64,000 nt of DNA from Calothrix parasitica NIES-267 (GTDB lineage Bacteria; Cyanobacteriota; Cyanobacteriia; Cyanobacteriales; Nostocaceae). The stretch's first letter is position 1. Each line of letters opens with the position of its first letter. Position numbers and translations under genes: made by a program. Shown here piece by piece: positions 18,818 through 28,183 of the stretch. Where the stretch lies: assembly GCF_002368095.1 (NCBI RefSeq), contig NZ_AP018227.1, forward strand, positions 6,402,123 through 6,466,122, read 5' to 3'. The notes below the pieces were generated by a model. It did no database searches, was not told the origin of the DNA, and saw only the letters and a program-made list of their open reading frames with translations.

Positions 18818-18942
18818 CCCTCACCCTAGGAGGGTGGGGCTACAGGAACAAAGCCTGCCTCCGCAGGCTAAAAAATTCTCAGCCTGCGGGGGCAGGCTTC
18901 GTAGGTATAGCCCCACCCTTTGAGGGTGAGGGTGATTTTTTT
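18818..18942 (+). terminator. Large palindrome and T-run after pilQ
   Basis: A 115-bp nested inverted repeat: outer arms CCCTCACCCT/AGGGTGAGGG, then AGGGTGGGGCTA/TATAGCCCCACCCT, then an inner AAGCCTGCC...GGCAGGCTT stem. It ends in eight T residues, so it should terminate the pil operon. Its size and nesting also fit a palindromic mobile repeat that came to serve as terminator. Confidence 0.75.
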
Positions 18943-19620
18943 TGCCAACGAATCCGTTTATATCGCGCTAAAGCGCAACTACGAATCTAATTTAATAATA
19001 TTCTCCTAATAAAAAATATTGCTCAAACAAAAATATGAAGGATTAATATCCCTAGCAGAATATTAAATGAACTCAAAACTTTACAAAAGTTATAACTAAA
19101 TCTTTAGTTTTTTAACTAATTAGATAAAGAATTTAAAATCTTTATTTAAAAGTGATTGAGAGAAAAGGGCTAAATATTTTTCTAGATAAAAAATAGTTGT
19201 ATCAAGCTTATTAATATTACATTTATTGTCTCTATTGGCTCTAAAACCTTGTTTTTAGCGATTTATCCTACCTGCTTTAATCCCCCCATTACTCATTGAC
19301 GTTTTTTCCACTATTACCCTTTTAACAAGGTTTTACAATTAAGCATTTTATCTTTTGATGAGCGCGTTTTTGTTGTAAAAACGAAGCTTTGGATATGAAA
19401 AAACCTGAAAACTATATAAAATAATCGTTTCATGTATCCACTTATGGCTACAACGCCTTAGAATGATTCATTGAAAAGCGTGGCTCATGGGAGTTGTAGC
19501 GGGTTTAAGCATAAATACTCATAAAGCACGACTTTCGCAAATCTCCTTTCCAAGGATGCAAGTAAGGATACATCAGGGGTGTCTGCACCCAACAAACAGT
19601 AAACCGACACGGAGTTTGAT
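18943..19620. other. Intergenic region and leader of the HU gene
   Basis: About 680 bp without a gene. Most is AT-rich. The last 120 bp before HU are more mixed in composition and may be its transcribed leader. No operator or RNA motif recognised. Confidence 0.5.
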
Positions 19621-19905
19621 ATGAATAAAGGTGAATTAGTTGATGCTGTATCTGAAAAGGCTAGCGTAACCAAAAAGCAAGCCGATGCAGTTTTGAGCGC
19701 TGCTTTGGAAACCATCATCGAAGCGGTTTCTTCTGGTGATAAAGTAACGTTGGTTGGATTCGGTTCTTTTGAGTCTCGCGAACGTAAAGCACGCGAAGGA
19801 CGTAACCCCAAAACCAATGAAAAAATGGAGATTCCAGCAACTAAGGTTCCTGCTTTCTCCGCAGGGAAACTCTTTAGAGAAAGAGTTGCTCCCCCAAAAG
19901 AGTAG
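19621..19905 (+). CDS. HU family DNA-binding protein
   Basis: 94-aa histone-like protein. The start MNKGELVDAVSEKASVTKKQ and the arm region GFGSFESRERKAREGRNPKT are diagnostic of HU, as is PAFSAGKLFRERV near the end. It dimerises and bends DNA, compacting the nucleoid. A GGAG ribosome site lies 7 bp before the ATG. It is followed after 26 bp by the CobD-like gene on the same strand; co-transcription is possible but functionally unrelated. Confidence 0.96.
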   Translation: MNKGELVDAVSEKASVTKKQADAVLSAALETIIEAVSSGDKVTLVGFGSFESRERKAREGRNPKTNEKMEIPATKVPAFSAGKLFRERVAPPKE

Positions 19906-19931
19906 GCTTTTTTGAATTACCACTTTTTTTA

Positions 19932-21002
19932 ATGCGGCAACCGAGACACGGGGGAAACTTAGCTTGGGCAGCAGCAGTAGCTGGTTGTCCCCTCGATGCT
20001 ATTTTGGATTTTTCTGCCAGCATTAACCCTTTGGGACCTCCCAATAGTACTTTAGCGGCTATTCAGTCTGAATTGGGTAATATAAGGCACTATCCAGACC
20101 CAAATTATGGCGAACTAAGACAAGCTTTAGCTCGCTTTCATAAACTGCCATCTGAGTGGATTATGCCGGGTAACGGCTCGGCAGAATTACTGACTTGGAC
20201 AGCAAGGGAATTATCACAAGTTGCCGCGACAATTCTTGTAACTCCAACCTTTGGCGATTATTACCGAGCCTTGGGGGCATTCAACGCTAAAGTGTTGGAG
20301 TTTCCTATGTCGTTAATCAATTCTGATTTGTCATTGATTGTTGACAAAGGATTTACGACTAACGACAAAGGACTATTGTTAAATAATCCCCATAATCCTA
20401 CGGGGAAATTATTAACACGGGATGCAATATTACCTTACATAAAAGAGTTTGATTTAGTGGTAGTAGATGAAGCTTTTATGGACTTCCTGCACCCTTCAGA
20501 GGAACAAAGCCTAATCGATGTGGTGCAAGAATATCCTAATTTAGTAATATTGCGTTCCTTAACTAAGTTTTATAGCCTTCCCGGATTGCGTTTGGGATAC
20601 GCGATTACTCATCCCCAGCGTTTGCAAAAATGGGAATCTTGGCGCGACCCTTGGACAGTAAATTCTCTTGCCGCAGCAGCAGGAGTTGCTGCTGTAGAAG
20701 ACAAGGAGTTTCAACAGCAAACCTGGGAATGGCTACCAAAAGCAAAAAAAGATTTGTTTGAAGGTTTAGCGGATATTCCAGGTTTACAACCGCTCAAAGG
20801 CGCTGCTAATTTCTTATTAGTAGAATCAAAGCATTCCACTTCCGACTTACAGCAGAAATTGCTTCAACATCATCAAATTCTCATCCGCGACTGTCTTAGC
20901 TTTGCTGAATTAGGCGATAGTTATTTTCGTGTAGCTGTTCGTTTGGAGGAAGAGAATCAGCGTTTGGTGGAAGCGATAAGAGAGTTAGGAATTAGGAGTT
21001 AG
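19932..21002 (+). CDS. cobD: Threonine-phosphate decarboxylase-like PLP enzyme (CobD family)
   Basis: 356-aa fold-type I PLP enzyme that resembles L-threonine-O-3-phosphate decarboxylase, which makes the aminopropanol arm of cobalamin. The start MRQPRHGGNLAWAAAVAG and the segment LDFSASINPLGPP are typical. Other motifs are HYPDPNYGELRQAL, NNPHNPTG (151-158), D179 and the Schiff-base lysine K212 in SLTKFYSLPGLRLGYA. A histidinol-phosphate aminotransferase is the main alternative, but the N-terminus favours CobD/CobC. The stop codon lies inside a GTTAGGA repeat array, and the last residues (LGIRS) are encoded by it. Confidence 0.85.
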   Translation: MRQPRHGGNLAWAAAVAGCPLDAILDFSASINPLGPPNSTLAAIQSELGNIRHYPDPNYGELRQALARFHKLPSEWIMPGNGSAELLTWTARELSQVAATILVTPTFGDYYRALGAFNAKVLEFPMSLINSDLSLIVDKGFTTNDKGLLLNNPHNPTGKLLTRDAILPYIKEFDLVVVDEAFMDFLHPSEEQSLIDVVQEYPNLVILRSLTKFYSLPGLRLGYAITHPQRLQKWESWRDPWTVNSLAAAAGVAAVEDKEFQQQTWEWLPKAKKDLFEGLADIPGLQPLKGAANFLLVESKHSTSDLQQKLLQHHQILIRDCLSFAELGDSYFRVAVRLEEENQRLVEAIRELGIRS

Positions 21003-21115
21003 GAGTTAGGAGTTAGGAGTTAGGAGTTAGGAGTTAGAAAATTTTTCTACCCCCTCTACCCCCTCTACCCCCTCTACCTCCTCTTCCAATTACCAATTAC
21101 CAATTACCAATTAAT
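20986..21115. repeat. Composite tandem repeats after cobD
   Basis: Three adjacent arrays: GTTAGGA units overlapping the cobD stop, CTACCCC-CT units (about 21048-21080), and CAATTAC units up to the next ATG. Confidence 0.85.
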
Positions 21116-21117
21116 CT

Positions 21118-22557
21118 ATGTCAGTTGATTACGATATCGTGATTGTTGGTGGTAGTCTTGCTGGACGAGATGCTGCTTTGAAAGCTGTTCGACAAAGGGC
21201 TAAGGTGGCCTTGGTTGAACCGTTATTTCGTCATGATTTGATTCAGCTTCAAGCTATGGTCGAAATTGCTAAGGTTGTTGGTAAATTTAATGATTTAACT
21301 CGGTTTGGTTTTTTGAATCAAGCTAATGGGGAAGAAAAATCTCAAATCTCTTTAGAAAAAACGCTGTTGTGGGGTTCTGCTGTTGCTGCGAATGTTAGCG
21401 AAAGTCTTTCACCTGCTTTTTTAGCTGGACAAGGTGTTGATGTAATTGTAGGTAGCGGTCGTTTTGAAGTTGAACCCGATTTGAGTTTTGTTGTTAATAA
21501 TCGCAAGTTACTTGCACGTAATTTTTTACTTGCTACTGGTTCGGTTCCTGTAATTCCAAATGTTGAGGGATTGCAGAAAACGGGTTTTTTGACGTTATCG
21601 GATATTTATCGGGTTCTAGGAAGTTCTGCGCCACCGAAAAGCTGGGTAATTCTTGGTGGTACACCTCAAAGTGTCGAAATCGCTCAAAGTTTAGCAAGAT
21701 TGGGCTATGAGGTCACGTTTATAGTTAATAATCCTTATGTTGTTTCTTCTATTGACCCGGAAATTGCTCAGTTGTTACAAGCGCAGTTAGAAGTCGAAGG
21801 AGTACGTGTTTTTACGCAATCAACTGTAACTCAAGTTCGGGAAATAGAAGATAAAAAATGGCTGCAAGTGAGGGATACAGCAGTTGAAACTGATGAAATA
21901 CTAGTCGCTGTAGCCGAACAAGCTTTTATAGAATCTTTGAATTTAGCTGCTGCTGGGGTCAAATATAATTCTCGTGGTTTATCGGTTAATAAAAAGCTAC
22001 AAACTACCAATCATCGGATTTATGCTTGTGGAGATGTAATTGGCGGTTACAATTTACCAAATATTGCTAATTACGAAGCAAAAATAGCGGTCAAAAATGC
22101 TCTATTTTTCTCTAAAAATAAAATAAACTATCGGGCTATTCCCTGGGGAATTTTAACTCAACCGACATTAGCACAAGTTGGTTTAACAGAAAGACAGGCT
22201 AAAAATAGATATGATAAAAACGATATTTTAGTTTTACGACAGTATTTTAAAATATTAGTATCTGCTCAATTAACAGATGAAACTACAGGGCTTTGTAAAA
22301 TCATTGTTCGTCGGAATGGTGAAATATTAGGAGCTTCTTTGTTTGGAGCAGAAGCTAGGGAATCAATAAATATAATCGCTTTAGCTATTAGTGAAAAAAT
22401 CAAGATTAATAAATTAGCCAATTTGTCACCAGTTTATTCAAGCTTTTCCGAAATCATCGAACAAACAGCATGGGAATGGAATAAGCAAAGATTTGAAAAT
22501 ACAAGGAGGCAAGATTTTTGGGACAGTGTATTTTATTTCTTACGAAATAGAATTTAG
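21118..22557 (+). CDS. FAD-dependent pyridine-nucleotide oxidoreductase, atypical
   Basis: 479-aa protein with the architecture of dihydrolipoamide dehydrogenase/mercuric reductase: FAD-binding IVGGSLAGRDAALKA (9-23), ATGSVPVIP at the FAD site, a second dinucleotide site ILGGTPQSVEIAQSLARLG, the second FAD motif YACGDVIGG and a C-terminal dimerisation domain. However, the redox CxxxxC expected after VALVEP is replaced by LFRHDLIQLQAM, and the C-terminal His-Glu catalytic pair is absent (PVYSSFSEIIEQ). A disulfide reductase reaction is therefore unlikely; it may be an NAD(P)H oxidase or quinone-type reductase. It is flanked by repeats on both sides. Confidence 0.85.
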   Translation: MSVDYDIVIVGGSLAGRDAALKAVRQRAKVALVEPLFRHDLIQLQAMVEIAKVVGKFNDLTRFGFLNQANGEEKSQISLEKTLLWGSAVAANVSESLSPAFLAGQGVDVIVGSGRFEVEPDLSFVVNNRKLLARNFLLATGSVPVIPNVEGLQKTGFLTLSDIYRVLGSSAPPKSWVILGGTPQSVEIAQSLARLGYEVTFIVNNPYVVSSIDPEIAQLLQAQLEVEGVRVFTQSTVTQVREIEDKKWLQVRDTAVETDEILVAVAEQAFIESLNLAAAGVKYNSRGLSVNKKLQTTNHRIYACGDVIGGYNLPNIANYEAKIAVKNALFFSKNKINYRAIPWGILTQPTLAQVGLTERQAKNRYDKNDILVLRQYFKILVSAQLTDETTGLCKIIVRRNGEILGASLFGAEARESINIIALAISEKIKINKLANLSPVYSSFSEIIEQTAWEWNKQRFENTRRQDFWDSVFYFLRNRI

Positions 22558-22676
22558 GGAATTGGGGATTGGGGATTGCGGATTGGAGATTAGTAATTGA
22601 TAATTGGTAATTAGTAGTAGCTAAACTGAGTTTGGGATATTTTTTTAGTTCGTAAAGATTGCACAAAGTATTATTA

Positions 22677-22782
22677 TATAGCGCTTTTCGGTTGAGTGAA
22701 ATACACTTTGATAGACCTCACCCCCAGCCCCTCTCCGATATCTTGGAGAGGGGTGTATTCTATACAACTGAAAACTGCTATA
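22677..22782. mobile_element. MITE-like element, TATAGC ends, copy 1
   Basis: A 106-bp element with imperfect inverted ends (TATAGCGCTTTTCGGTTG against CAACTGAAAACTGCTATA) and an inner CCCCTCTCC/GGAGAGGGG stem. A nearly identical copy lies at 59570-59672, and a relative with the same ends at 33373-33498. It has no coding capacity. TA at the tips would fit mobilisation by an IS630-like transposase (inference). Confidence 0.75.
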
Positions 22783-22829
22783 TTTCCGTTTTAACTCCAT
22801 TGAATTTGTTAGCTCTTTACTATTTATTA

Positions 22830-22925
22830 CCTATTACTTATTACTTATTACTCATTACTCATTACTCATTACTCATTACTCATTACTCATTACTTATTAC
22901 TCATTACTTATTACTCATTACTCAT
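22830..22925. repeat. Heptamer array (TTACTCA)n
   Basis: About thirteen nearly perfect units of TTACTCA/TTACTTA, ending at the stop of the DUF3685 gene. One of the most regular arrays in the window. Confidence 0.9.
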
Positions 22926-22928
22926 CCC

Positions 22929-24710
22929 CTAATCCCGATTTCTCTTTCTCTCGGGTAATGAAGCGTTACCGATACCTTGAAGAACACCACGAACTACTAG
23001 ACCTACTCCTCTACCAACTATTCGGGTGAGGACGAAAACTACACCGTTTCCTAGAAAGGATACTACGGATTGTATACGGGGTGTGGCTGCATCTCGGAGT
23101 TCTAGTAATAAAGTAACTACCAATGGGATTCCTCCAAGTTCGGCTAGTTCGCTGTTGCGGGGTGCGTATACAAAGGATTTTGCTATACCGCGAGGTGCAA
23201 GGACAAGTAGCTCGTGACGACTCTCGAATATTTCTTGGGGTTCTCCTACGTAATTTTGCCAGCGGTATTTCCACGATAAATCGTTTCTGAAGCGTTCAAT
23301 TTCTCTGGTGGAAATTAATTTACGGTTGTAATAATCTTTTTTGATAACTTCTACGTCAGCTAGTCTATTCAATAATGGCTGTATAACTGCATTAGCAATA
23401 TGAATCAACATATTTTCTAAAATCATGGCAGCGTGTTCGTTGGCTTCTTCACTGCCTGGAGAATAAAGCGTATTATCTATATGTAGCTCTGTTTGAAATA
23501 TGAAGTAAGATAATAATTCGGTTATAAAAGGAATATCCTCAATGATTTCTGTCTTGATTATTGCTTCATTTTCTAGCAATATATTGACAATTTCTACTTC
23601 GACATCTCCTATTTTTATTCGCGAAAATTTGCCAAAGTATTCTTTAGTAGCTGCTTGCCATACATCTACTAAAAGTTGATTCTTGACATCATTCAATAAG
23701 TTTACTTCTACTTCGGAAGTACGCAATTCATCTAAGGAATCCGCAAATTTTTGTAGTAATAAATAAAGTAGTTCTCGCTTTTTATCTTCTCGTAAAATAT
23801 CTATTTCTAAAGGAATATCAGTTACGTTTTGCAAGTTGAACTGAAGTTTATTAATACAAGATGCAAGTAAGGTTGCTTGTAAAGCTCTTGGACTGAGTAA
23901 AGGTGGAGAAAGGGGGTTTATTGATGAGTTTGTAACAGTAAGACTACTACTGTCTAATTTGGGTGATGCTAATTCCGGGGAAGGAATAGGAGGATTAGCA
24001 GTAGTCTCATCTTGTGCTGGTAATGAATCTATGAAATTATCGAGCAACCACTGTGCTGCGAGTAGTTCTCGTCGTCTTCCAGCTAAAATAGCTTTGTTTA
24101 GTACTGTTAATCCGGGAATTTGCAGTTGTCTGGTAACTTCTGTCAAGTTAGGTTTGATATAACTGGTTCCCGATTTACGCAAATTATTGCGTAATTTATA
24201 AATTAAAGAGTTATGAGATTTGCGTTTGGGGAGCAATGTTTCCTCTAATGTTTCACCATTCCATTCTCTTAATTGTTGGGATTGGTGAATCCAATAGGAG
24301 TTTCCTTCTCCAGTATGTTGCATTGCAATAATTAACTCAGAAATTGGAGTCCCTTTAGGACAATAACCATTTACTCCTTCTGCTTTCAAAGCTAAGAGCA
24401 TTCCGGGTTGGAGAATGTGACAAAGAAGCAAAATGGGCAAATTTGGGTACTGAGTTCTTAACTGTCTAATTAGTTGTAAACCAAGTTCTTGACGATTCGA
24501 GGAGCGATTATTATCCGGTTCTAAAACTACCAAATTTATCTGATTTGGGTCTTGGTGCGCCAATTCTGCCAATATTTGCAGCGCTGTAGTGTAGGTTTCA
24601 GCTTCTGCTACAACTTGCAATTCTGGAAATTCTTCGAGAGTTTGACGCAATCCCAATCTAAAAATGGGGTCAGAATCAATTAACAATAATTTTAGAGGGC
24701 TATCGCTCAT
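22929..24710 (-). CDS. DUF3685 (Ycf55-like) protein with receiver-like N-terminus
   Basis: 593-aa protein. Residues 5-130 form a response-regulator receiver fold: acidic pair D12/D14, LLLCHI strand and K119 in GYCPKG. The phospho-acceptor position on strand 3 is Glu (E64 in LVVLEP) rather than Asp, and the usual Ser/Thr is C97, so it is probably a pseudo-receiver locked in one state. Residues from about 270 on match the cyanobacterial DUF3685 family, related to plastid Ycf55, whose role is unknown; the end is hydrophobic and Gly/Val-rich. It is divergent from the NACHT gene across a repeat-filled 383-bp gap. Confidence 0.87.
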   Translation of the reverse strand: MSDSPLKLLLIDSDPIFRLGLRQTLEEFPELQVVAEAETYTTALQILAELAHQDPNQINLVVLEPDNNRSSNRQELGLQLIRQLRTQYPNLPILLLCHILQPGMLLALKAEGVNGYCPKGTPISELIIAMQHTGEGNSYWIHQSQQLREWNGETLEETLLPKRKSHNSLIYKLRNNLRKSGTSYIKPNLTEVTRQLQIPGLTVLNKAILAGRRRELLAAQWLLDNFIDSLPAQDETTANPPIPSPELASPKLDSSSLTVTNSSINPLSPPLLSPRALQATLLASCINKLQFNLQNVTDIPLEIDILREDKKRELLYLLLQKFADSLDELRTSEVEVNLLNDVKNQLLVDVWQAATKEYFGKFSRIKIGDVEVEIVNILLENEAIIKTEIIEDIPFITELLSYFIFQTELHIDNTLYSPGSEEANEHAAMILENMLIHIANAVIQPLLNRLADVEVIKKDYYNRKLISTREIERFRNDLSWKYRWQNYVGEPQEIFESRHELLVLAPRGIAKSFVYAPRNSELAELGGIPLVVTLLLELRDAATPRIQSVVSFLGNGVVFVLTRIVGRGVGLVVRGVLQGIGNASLPERKRNRD

Positions 24711-25093
24711 AGTTAATCCACGTTTGGAACGTTTTTTTGATGCACCTTTTGGTAGAAGGGATGGAGATATTATTTAGAGTAACGAGTAGCGAGTCAAGAG
24801 TAGCGAGTAGCGATTAACGAGTAATAATTAAGGAATAGTATGGATAAGAAGACGACAACATTAATGATTTAGTAGTTTATTTAATGGTTTTGCCTACTTA
24901 CTACTTACTACTTGCTATTTGCTACTTACTACTTGCTACTCATAACTAATAACTCCTAACTCCTAACACAGTACTCAATATTCATAACTCTTAACTCCTA
25001 AACTCTTGGTTTTAATTTCTTTCTTCGCAATCTAAAAATCTAAATCCTAAAATGAATAATAATTACCGTATTCAACCCTTACTGAGTATTTAA
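24711..25093. repeat. Divergent gap filled with heptamer repeats
   Basis: Units of AGTAGCG (about 24778-24825), then the inverse TTACTACTTGCTA (about 24893-24940) and AACTCCTA (about 24950-24995). The two inverse blocks could pair. Promoters for both flanking genes must lie here or within the repeats; none is clear by eye. Confidence 0.75.
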
Positions 25094-28000
25094 ATGAATT
25101 TGAACATTCGGCATTGGTTGGTAGAAAATTATATCGAAATAAGTCATATAAAAGGGTGTTCGCAGGGACAAATGACGGGTGTCAGCTTGCGAATTGTTCA
25201 GGATATGGAAGTTAAAAGCCCTTCACCTTTTGATATATGTACTTTAGCAGAAGTTTGGGAAGTTCCTTTAGGGTCTGCTTTTTATGAAGTTGGTATTTTT
25301 GCTAGGTTGACTAAGAATATTTTAGGTTTATTAGGACGAAATAAACCTTTTAATCGTAATGAAGCTACTTGGTTGGCTTTTCAAGCTGCTTATTTACAAG
25401 CTTTGGAAGAGGTTCTTATTGAGGAACAAAGTCTTTCCCGACTTTGGTGGGAAAGAGAGTTGGTACCTTTGGGACAGGAAGAAATAAACCAACAGGGGGG
25501 CAGGAATTTATTTGCGAATGCTTCTGAAAAACCTTTGCAGGATGAGCGTTTGCAAGATTTAATAAAAAATCTGCGCGAAGAAAAATTAACTGATGTTCAA
25601 GCGGAAGAAGCGCTGTTAATGGTTGAGTATTCTTCTTTTGTAGAACAAATTAGCGAGACTGCTGTAGCTTGGTTGGTTGCTAATAGGGTTCTAGAAGTAG
25701 AAGCAGAATTAATTATACAGCGATTAAAAAATAAACTTTTGGGACATTTGATTATGGTAGTGAGTGAAAATGCTACTACTTTGGCTCAGTTACAAAAGTT
25801 TTTTGAACTTGGAAATTATGTCGAATCAAATACTCCAGGAAGTCGCCACAAATCTGACGATTATCTAAATATTGCGAAGGAAAATTATCGAGCAAATTTA
25901 ATAACAAAGCTTGGCGAACCGCTGTTAATGGAATATTTTTCTCTTAAAGATATATACGTTCCGCTTACGGGTGTACCTTTAACAGGAAATCATCAGCCTG
26001 TGGATTTGATGAAATGGGTGGTTTCGCAATTGGATAATTTAGAAACTATTACTGTAATTGAGTCAGAATCTGGCTATGGTAAAACTAGTTTCTGTCAAGT
26101 ATTAGCTGCACGGATAGCCCAAAAGCTTTATCCAGAGTGGATACCTGTAAATATTTGCCTTAGCGATATTAGCAGAGGCGATAATTTACAAGAAACACTT
26201 CAATCTGCTTTTATTAATAATTCTGAAGTAGATTTATCTGCTTGGCTAAATGATTCTAAAACTAAGTGCTTACTAATACTTGATGGTTTGAACGAACTGC
26301 CTAACTGCGCTGATGATAAAATGTCAATTGCTATTTTTATCCAACAAATAATTGATTTTCAATCGCAGTTTTCACATAAAATTATTTTGACAAGTCAAAG
26401 TGTAGCTCTAGAAGATATTTTTAGTAAAGCAGCATCAAAATTACAGCGAATCAAGATTCAACCTTGGGAACAACATGACTGGAAGCAATGGTTTGCGAAT
26501 TGGTCAAAAGTTCAATCGATGAAAGTTGCTCAAAAATTCTTTAAGTTTCTCAAAAAGAATAAGGCATTTTCGAGAAAATCTCACTTTTTACTTGCAGATT
26601 TAGTCCGTCAACCTTTGATGTTGTATTTACTAGCAATATTGCATCGGGACGAACTACTTGATGATGAAATATTAGCATCAGCTACGAACCCTCAGATAAC
26701 AAATACTGCTGTGGTGTTGTGGAAAATTTACGAACGTCTCAATCAATGGTTATTTGGTTATCCAGTTCGCAGTATTAGTCAAAAATTACTCGCTTCATCT
26801 GCTTCTGGTCACATTCACCGTACTCCAGAAGCGATTAATTTACTAACCAAAAATCAACATCCCCAAGAATTAATTGAGGAAATACAAGCAGTAGCACTGC
26901 AATTTTTACATTCGGGAAAGAAAAGTATTCATTTAGAAAGTATTAGTTTAAAAAGTATTAATTTAAAAGCCGATTATAATCAATTACCAGTATTTTATTT
27001 CAGTAAAGAAATATATAGGGAAAAGGAAAAAGAATATATTAATTCTACGATGACCAATGCCCAATTGCCAATTCCCAAAACAAGATTTTCTCATTCCAAA
27101 TTTGGCGAATACCTTTGTGCTGCATCGATTGTCAATAAATTAAAAGCTTTAACGAAAAGTAGTCGTAATAATTATGGAGAAACTATTTTTGCTATAGATT
27201 CTCCATGCTATGTTGCAGAAAATATATATCATTTGCTTGGCTACGGTATTCTCACCAGAGAAATTGAAGAACTTGTAATTGAAGGACTACGACAAGAACA
27301 AAAGCATAAGTTCTCTTTTGAATTATTATGCAGTCGCTTGCTACCTTTCTGGTACGCTTACTGTAGTGGACGTTGGTTAGATGAAGGAATAGCCCATACA
27401 GCTTGGTCTTATTTTAAAAAATTAGATAATCCGATAAATGTAGAACAGGTAAATGCAGCTGTCGGAATCAATATATTTTTACTTCTGAGTGCTTGCTATA
27501 GAGAAACAAAACGCACTTTTTCACCTTGCGGAAATCCATCTTCTTTAATCGAATCTCATCCTCAAGCACTAACAAGATTAATTGCAAAAACAGCAGTTTT
27601 TCACCCAGACATTACAAGACAAAGAATTAATGAAAAATCTTTGACGTTTCTCAATTTAGCCAAAGCCGATTTAACAGAAGGTATGTTGTCTGGAGTCAAT
27701 TTTGCCAATACAAATTTAGCAAATGTCCAGTTAAAAGACGCTTGTTTATGTGGAGCAAATCTTGCAGATGTAAACCTTACTGGTGCTGATTTAACTGGTG
27801 CTAATTTAGCAAATGCAAATCTTACTAACGCTAAACTTACGGGTGCTAATCTTACAGGCGCTAACCTTTTAGGAATAAATCTTGATTTAGTTAACCTTTC
27901 CAATGCTTGTTTATTTCAAGCGATTATTGCTGAGTCTCAAAAAGAAACTGCTGTTGCAAATGGAGCCGTATTTTCTTTAGATAAATTTGAGGAGCTTAAA

Positions 28001-28183
28001 CGTTTGCTTTCCTATCAGTCACAAGCAGATGATACGGATACAGGAGAAAAAACGGAGATTGCATTTAATGAGCATCCTTCAATCGGTCAAATTGAAAGTG
28101 CTGAAGGTGAACCGAGTATGCCTTATCTATATTTAGATGATTATACCGAAGATGAAACTGTTTTGACAACTACGGATTTTTGA
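25094..28183 (+). CDS. NACHT NTPase with C-terminal pentapeptide repeats
   Basis: A 1029-aa STAND-type protein. Residues 1-290 are a helical N-terminal region of no family I recognise. A NACHT-like NTPase follows with Walker A ESGYGKTS (325-332) and Walker B CLLILDGLNEL (392-402); a winged-helix/helical region follows (about 480-800). About 850-945 hold pentapeptide repeats of the A(D/N)LxG type (GADLTGANLANANL). The tail is acidic. NACHT proteins are signal-transducing switches, and several bacterial ones act in antiphage defence; whether this one does is inference. Residues around 650-662 (MTNAQLPIPK) are encoded by DNA resembling the intergenic CCAATGCCCAATT repeat. It stands alone. Confidence 0.88.
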   Translation: MNLNIRHWLVENYIEISHIKGCSQGQMTGVSLRIVQDMEVKSPSPFDICTLAEVWEVPLGSAFYEVGIFARLTKNILGLLGRNKPFNRNEATWLAFQAAYLQALEEVLIEEQSLSRLWWERELVPLGQEEINQQGGRNLFANASEKPLQDERLQDLIKNLREEKLTDVQAEEALLMVEYSSFVEQISETAVAWLVANRVLEVEAELIIQRLKNKLLGHLIMVVSENATTLAQLQKFFELGNYVESNTPGSRHKSDDYLNIAKENYRANLITKLGEPLLMEYFSLKDIYVPLTGVPLTGNHQPVDLMKWVVSQLDNLETITVIESESGYGKTSFCQVLAARIAQKLYPEWIPVNICLSDISRGDNLQETLQSAFINNSEVDLSAWLNDSKTKCLLILDGLNELPNCADDKMSIAIFIQQIIDFQSQFSHKIILTSQSVALEDIFSKAASKLQRIKIQPWEQHDWKQWFANWSKVQSMKVAQKFFKFLKKNKAFSRKSHFLLADLVRQPLMLYLLAILHRDELLDDEILASATNPQITNTAVVLWKIYERLNQWLFGYPVRSISQKLLASSASGHIHRTPEAINLLTKNQHPQELIEEIQAVALQFLHSGKKSIHLESISLKSINLKADYNQLPVFYFSKEIYREKEKEYINSTMTNAQLPIPKTRFSHSKFGEYLCAASIVNKLKALTKSSRNNYGETIFAIDSPCYVAENIYHLLGYGILTREIEELVIEGLRQEQKHKFSFELLCSRLLPFWYAYCSGRWLDEGIAHTAWSYFKKLDNPINVEQVNAAVGINIFLLLSACYRETKRTFSPCGNPSSLIESHPQALTRLIAKTAVFHPDITRQRINEKSLTFLNLAKADLTEGMLSGVNFANTNLANVQLKDACLCGANLADVNLTGADLTGANLANANLTNAKLTGANLTGANLLGINLDLVNLSNACLFQAIIAESQKETAVANGAVFSLDKFEELKRLLSYQSQADDTDTGEKTEIAFNEHPSIGQIESAEGEPSMPYLYLDDYTEDETVLTTTDF

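Noticed and set aside
22830-22925. Regular short repeats as a possible iteron origin
   Set aside because: The units are the same degenerate heptamers seen in many other gaps, with no adjacent replication gene.
22659-22958. 99-codon open frame covering repeats
   Set aside because: Its protein is only translated MITE and TTACTCA repeats (LLITHYSLLITHYSLL).
27601-27903. 100-codon minus-strand open frame
   Set aside because: It is the mirror of the pentapeptide-repeat region; the periodic codons keep the opposite strand open.
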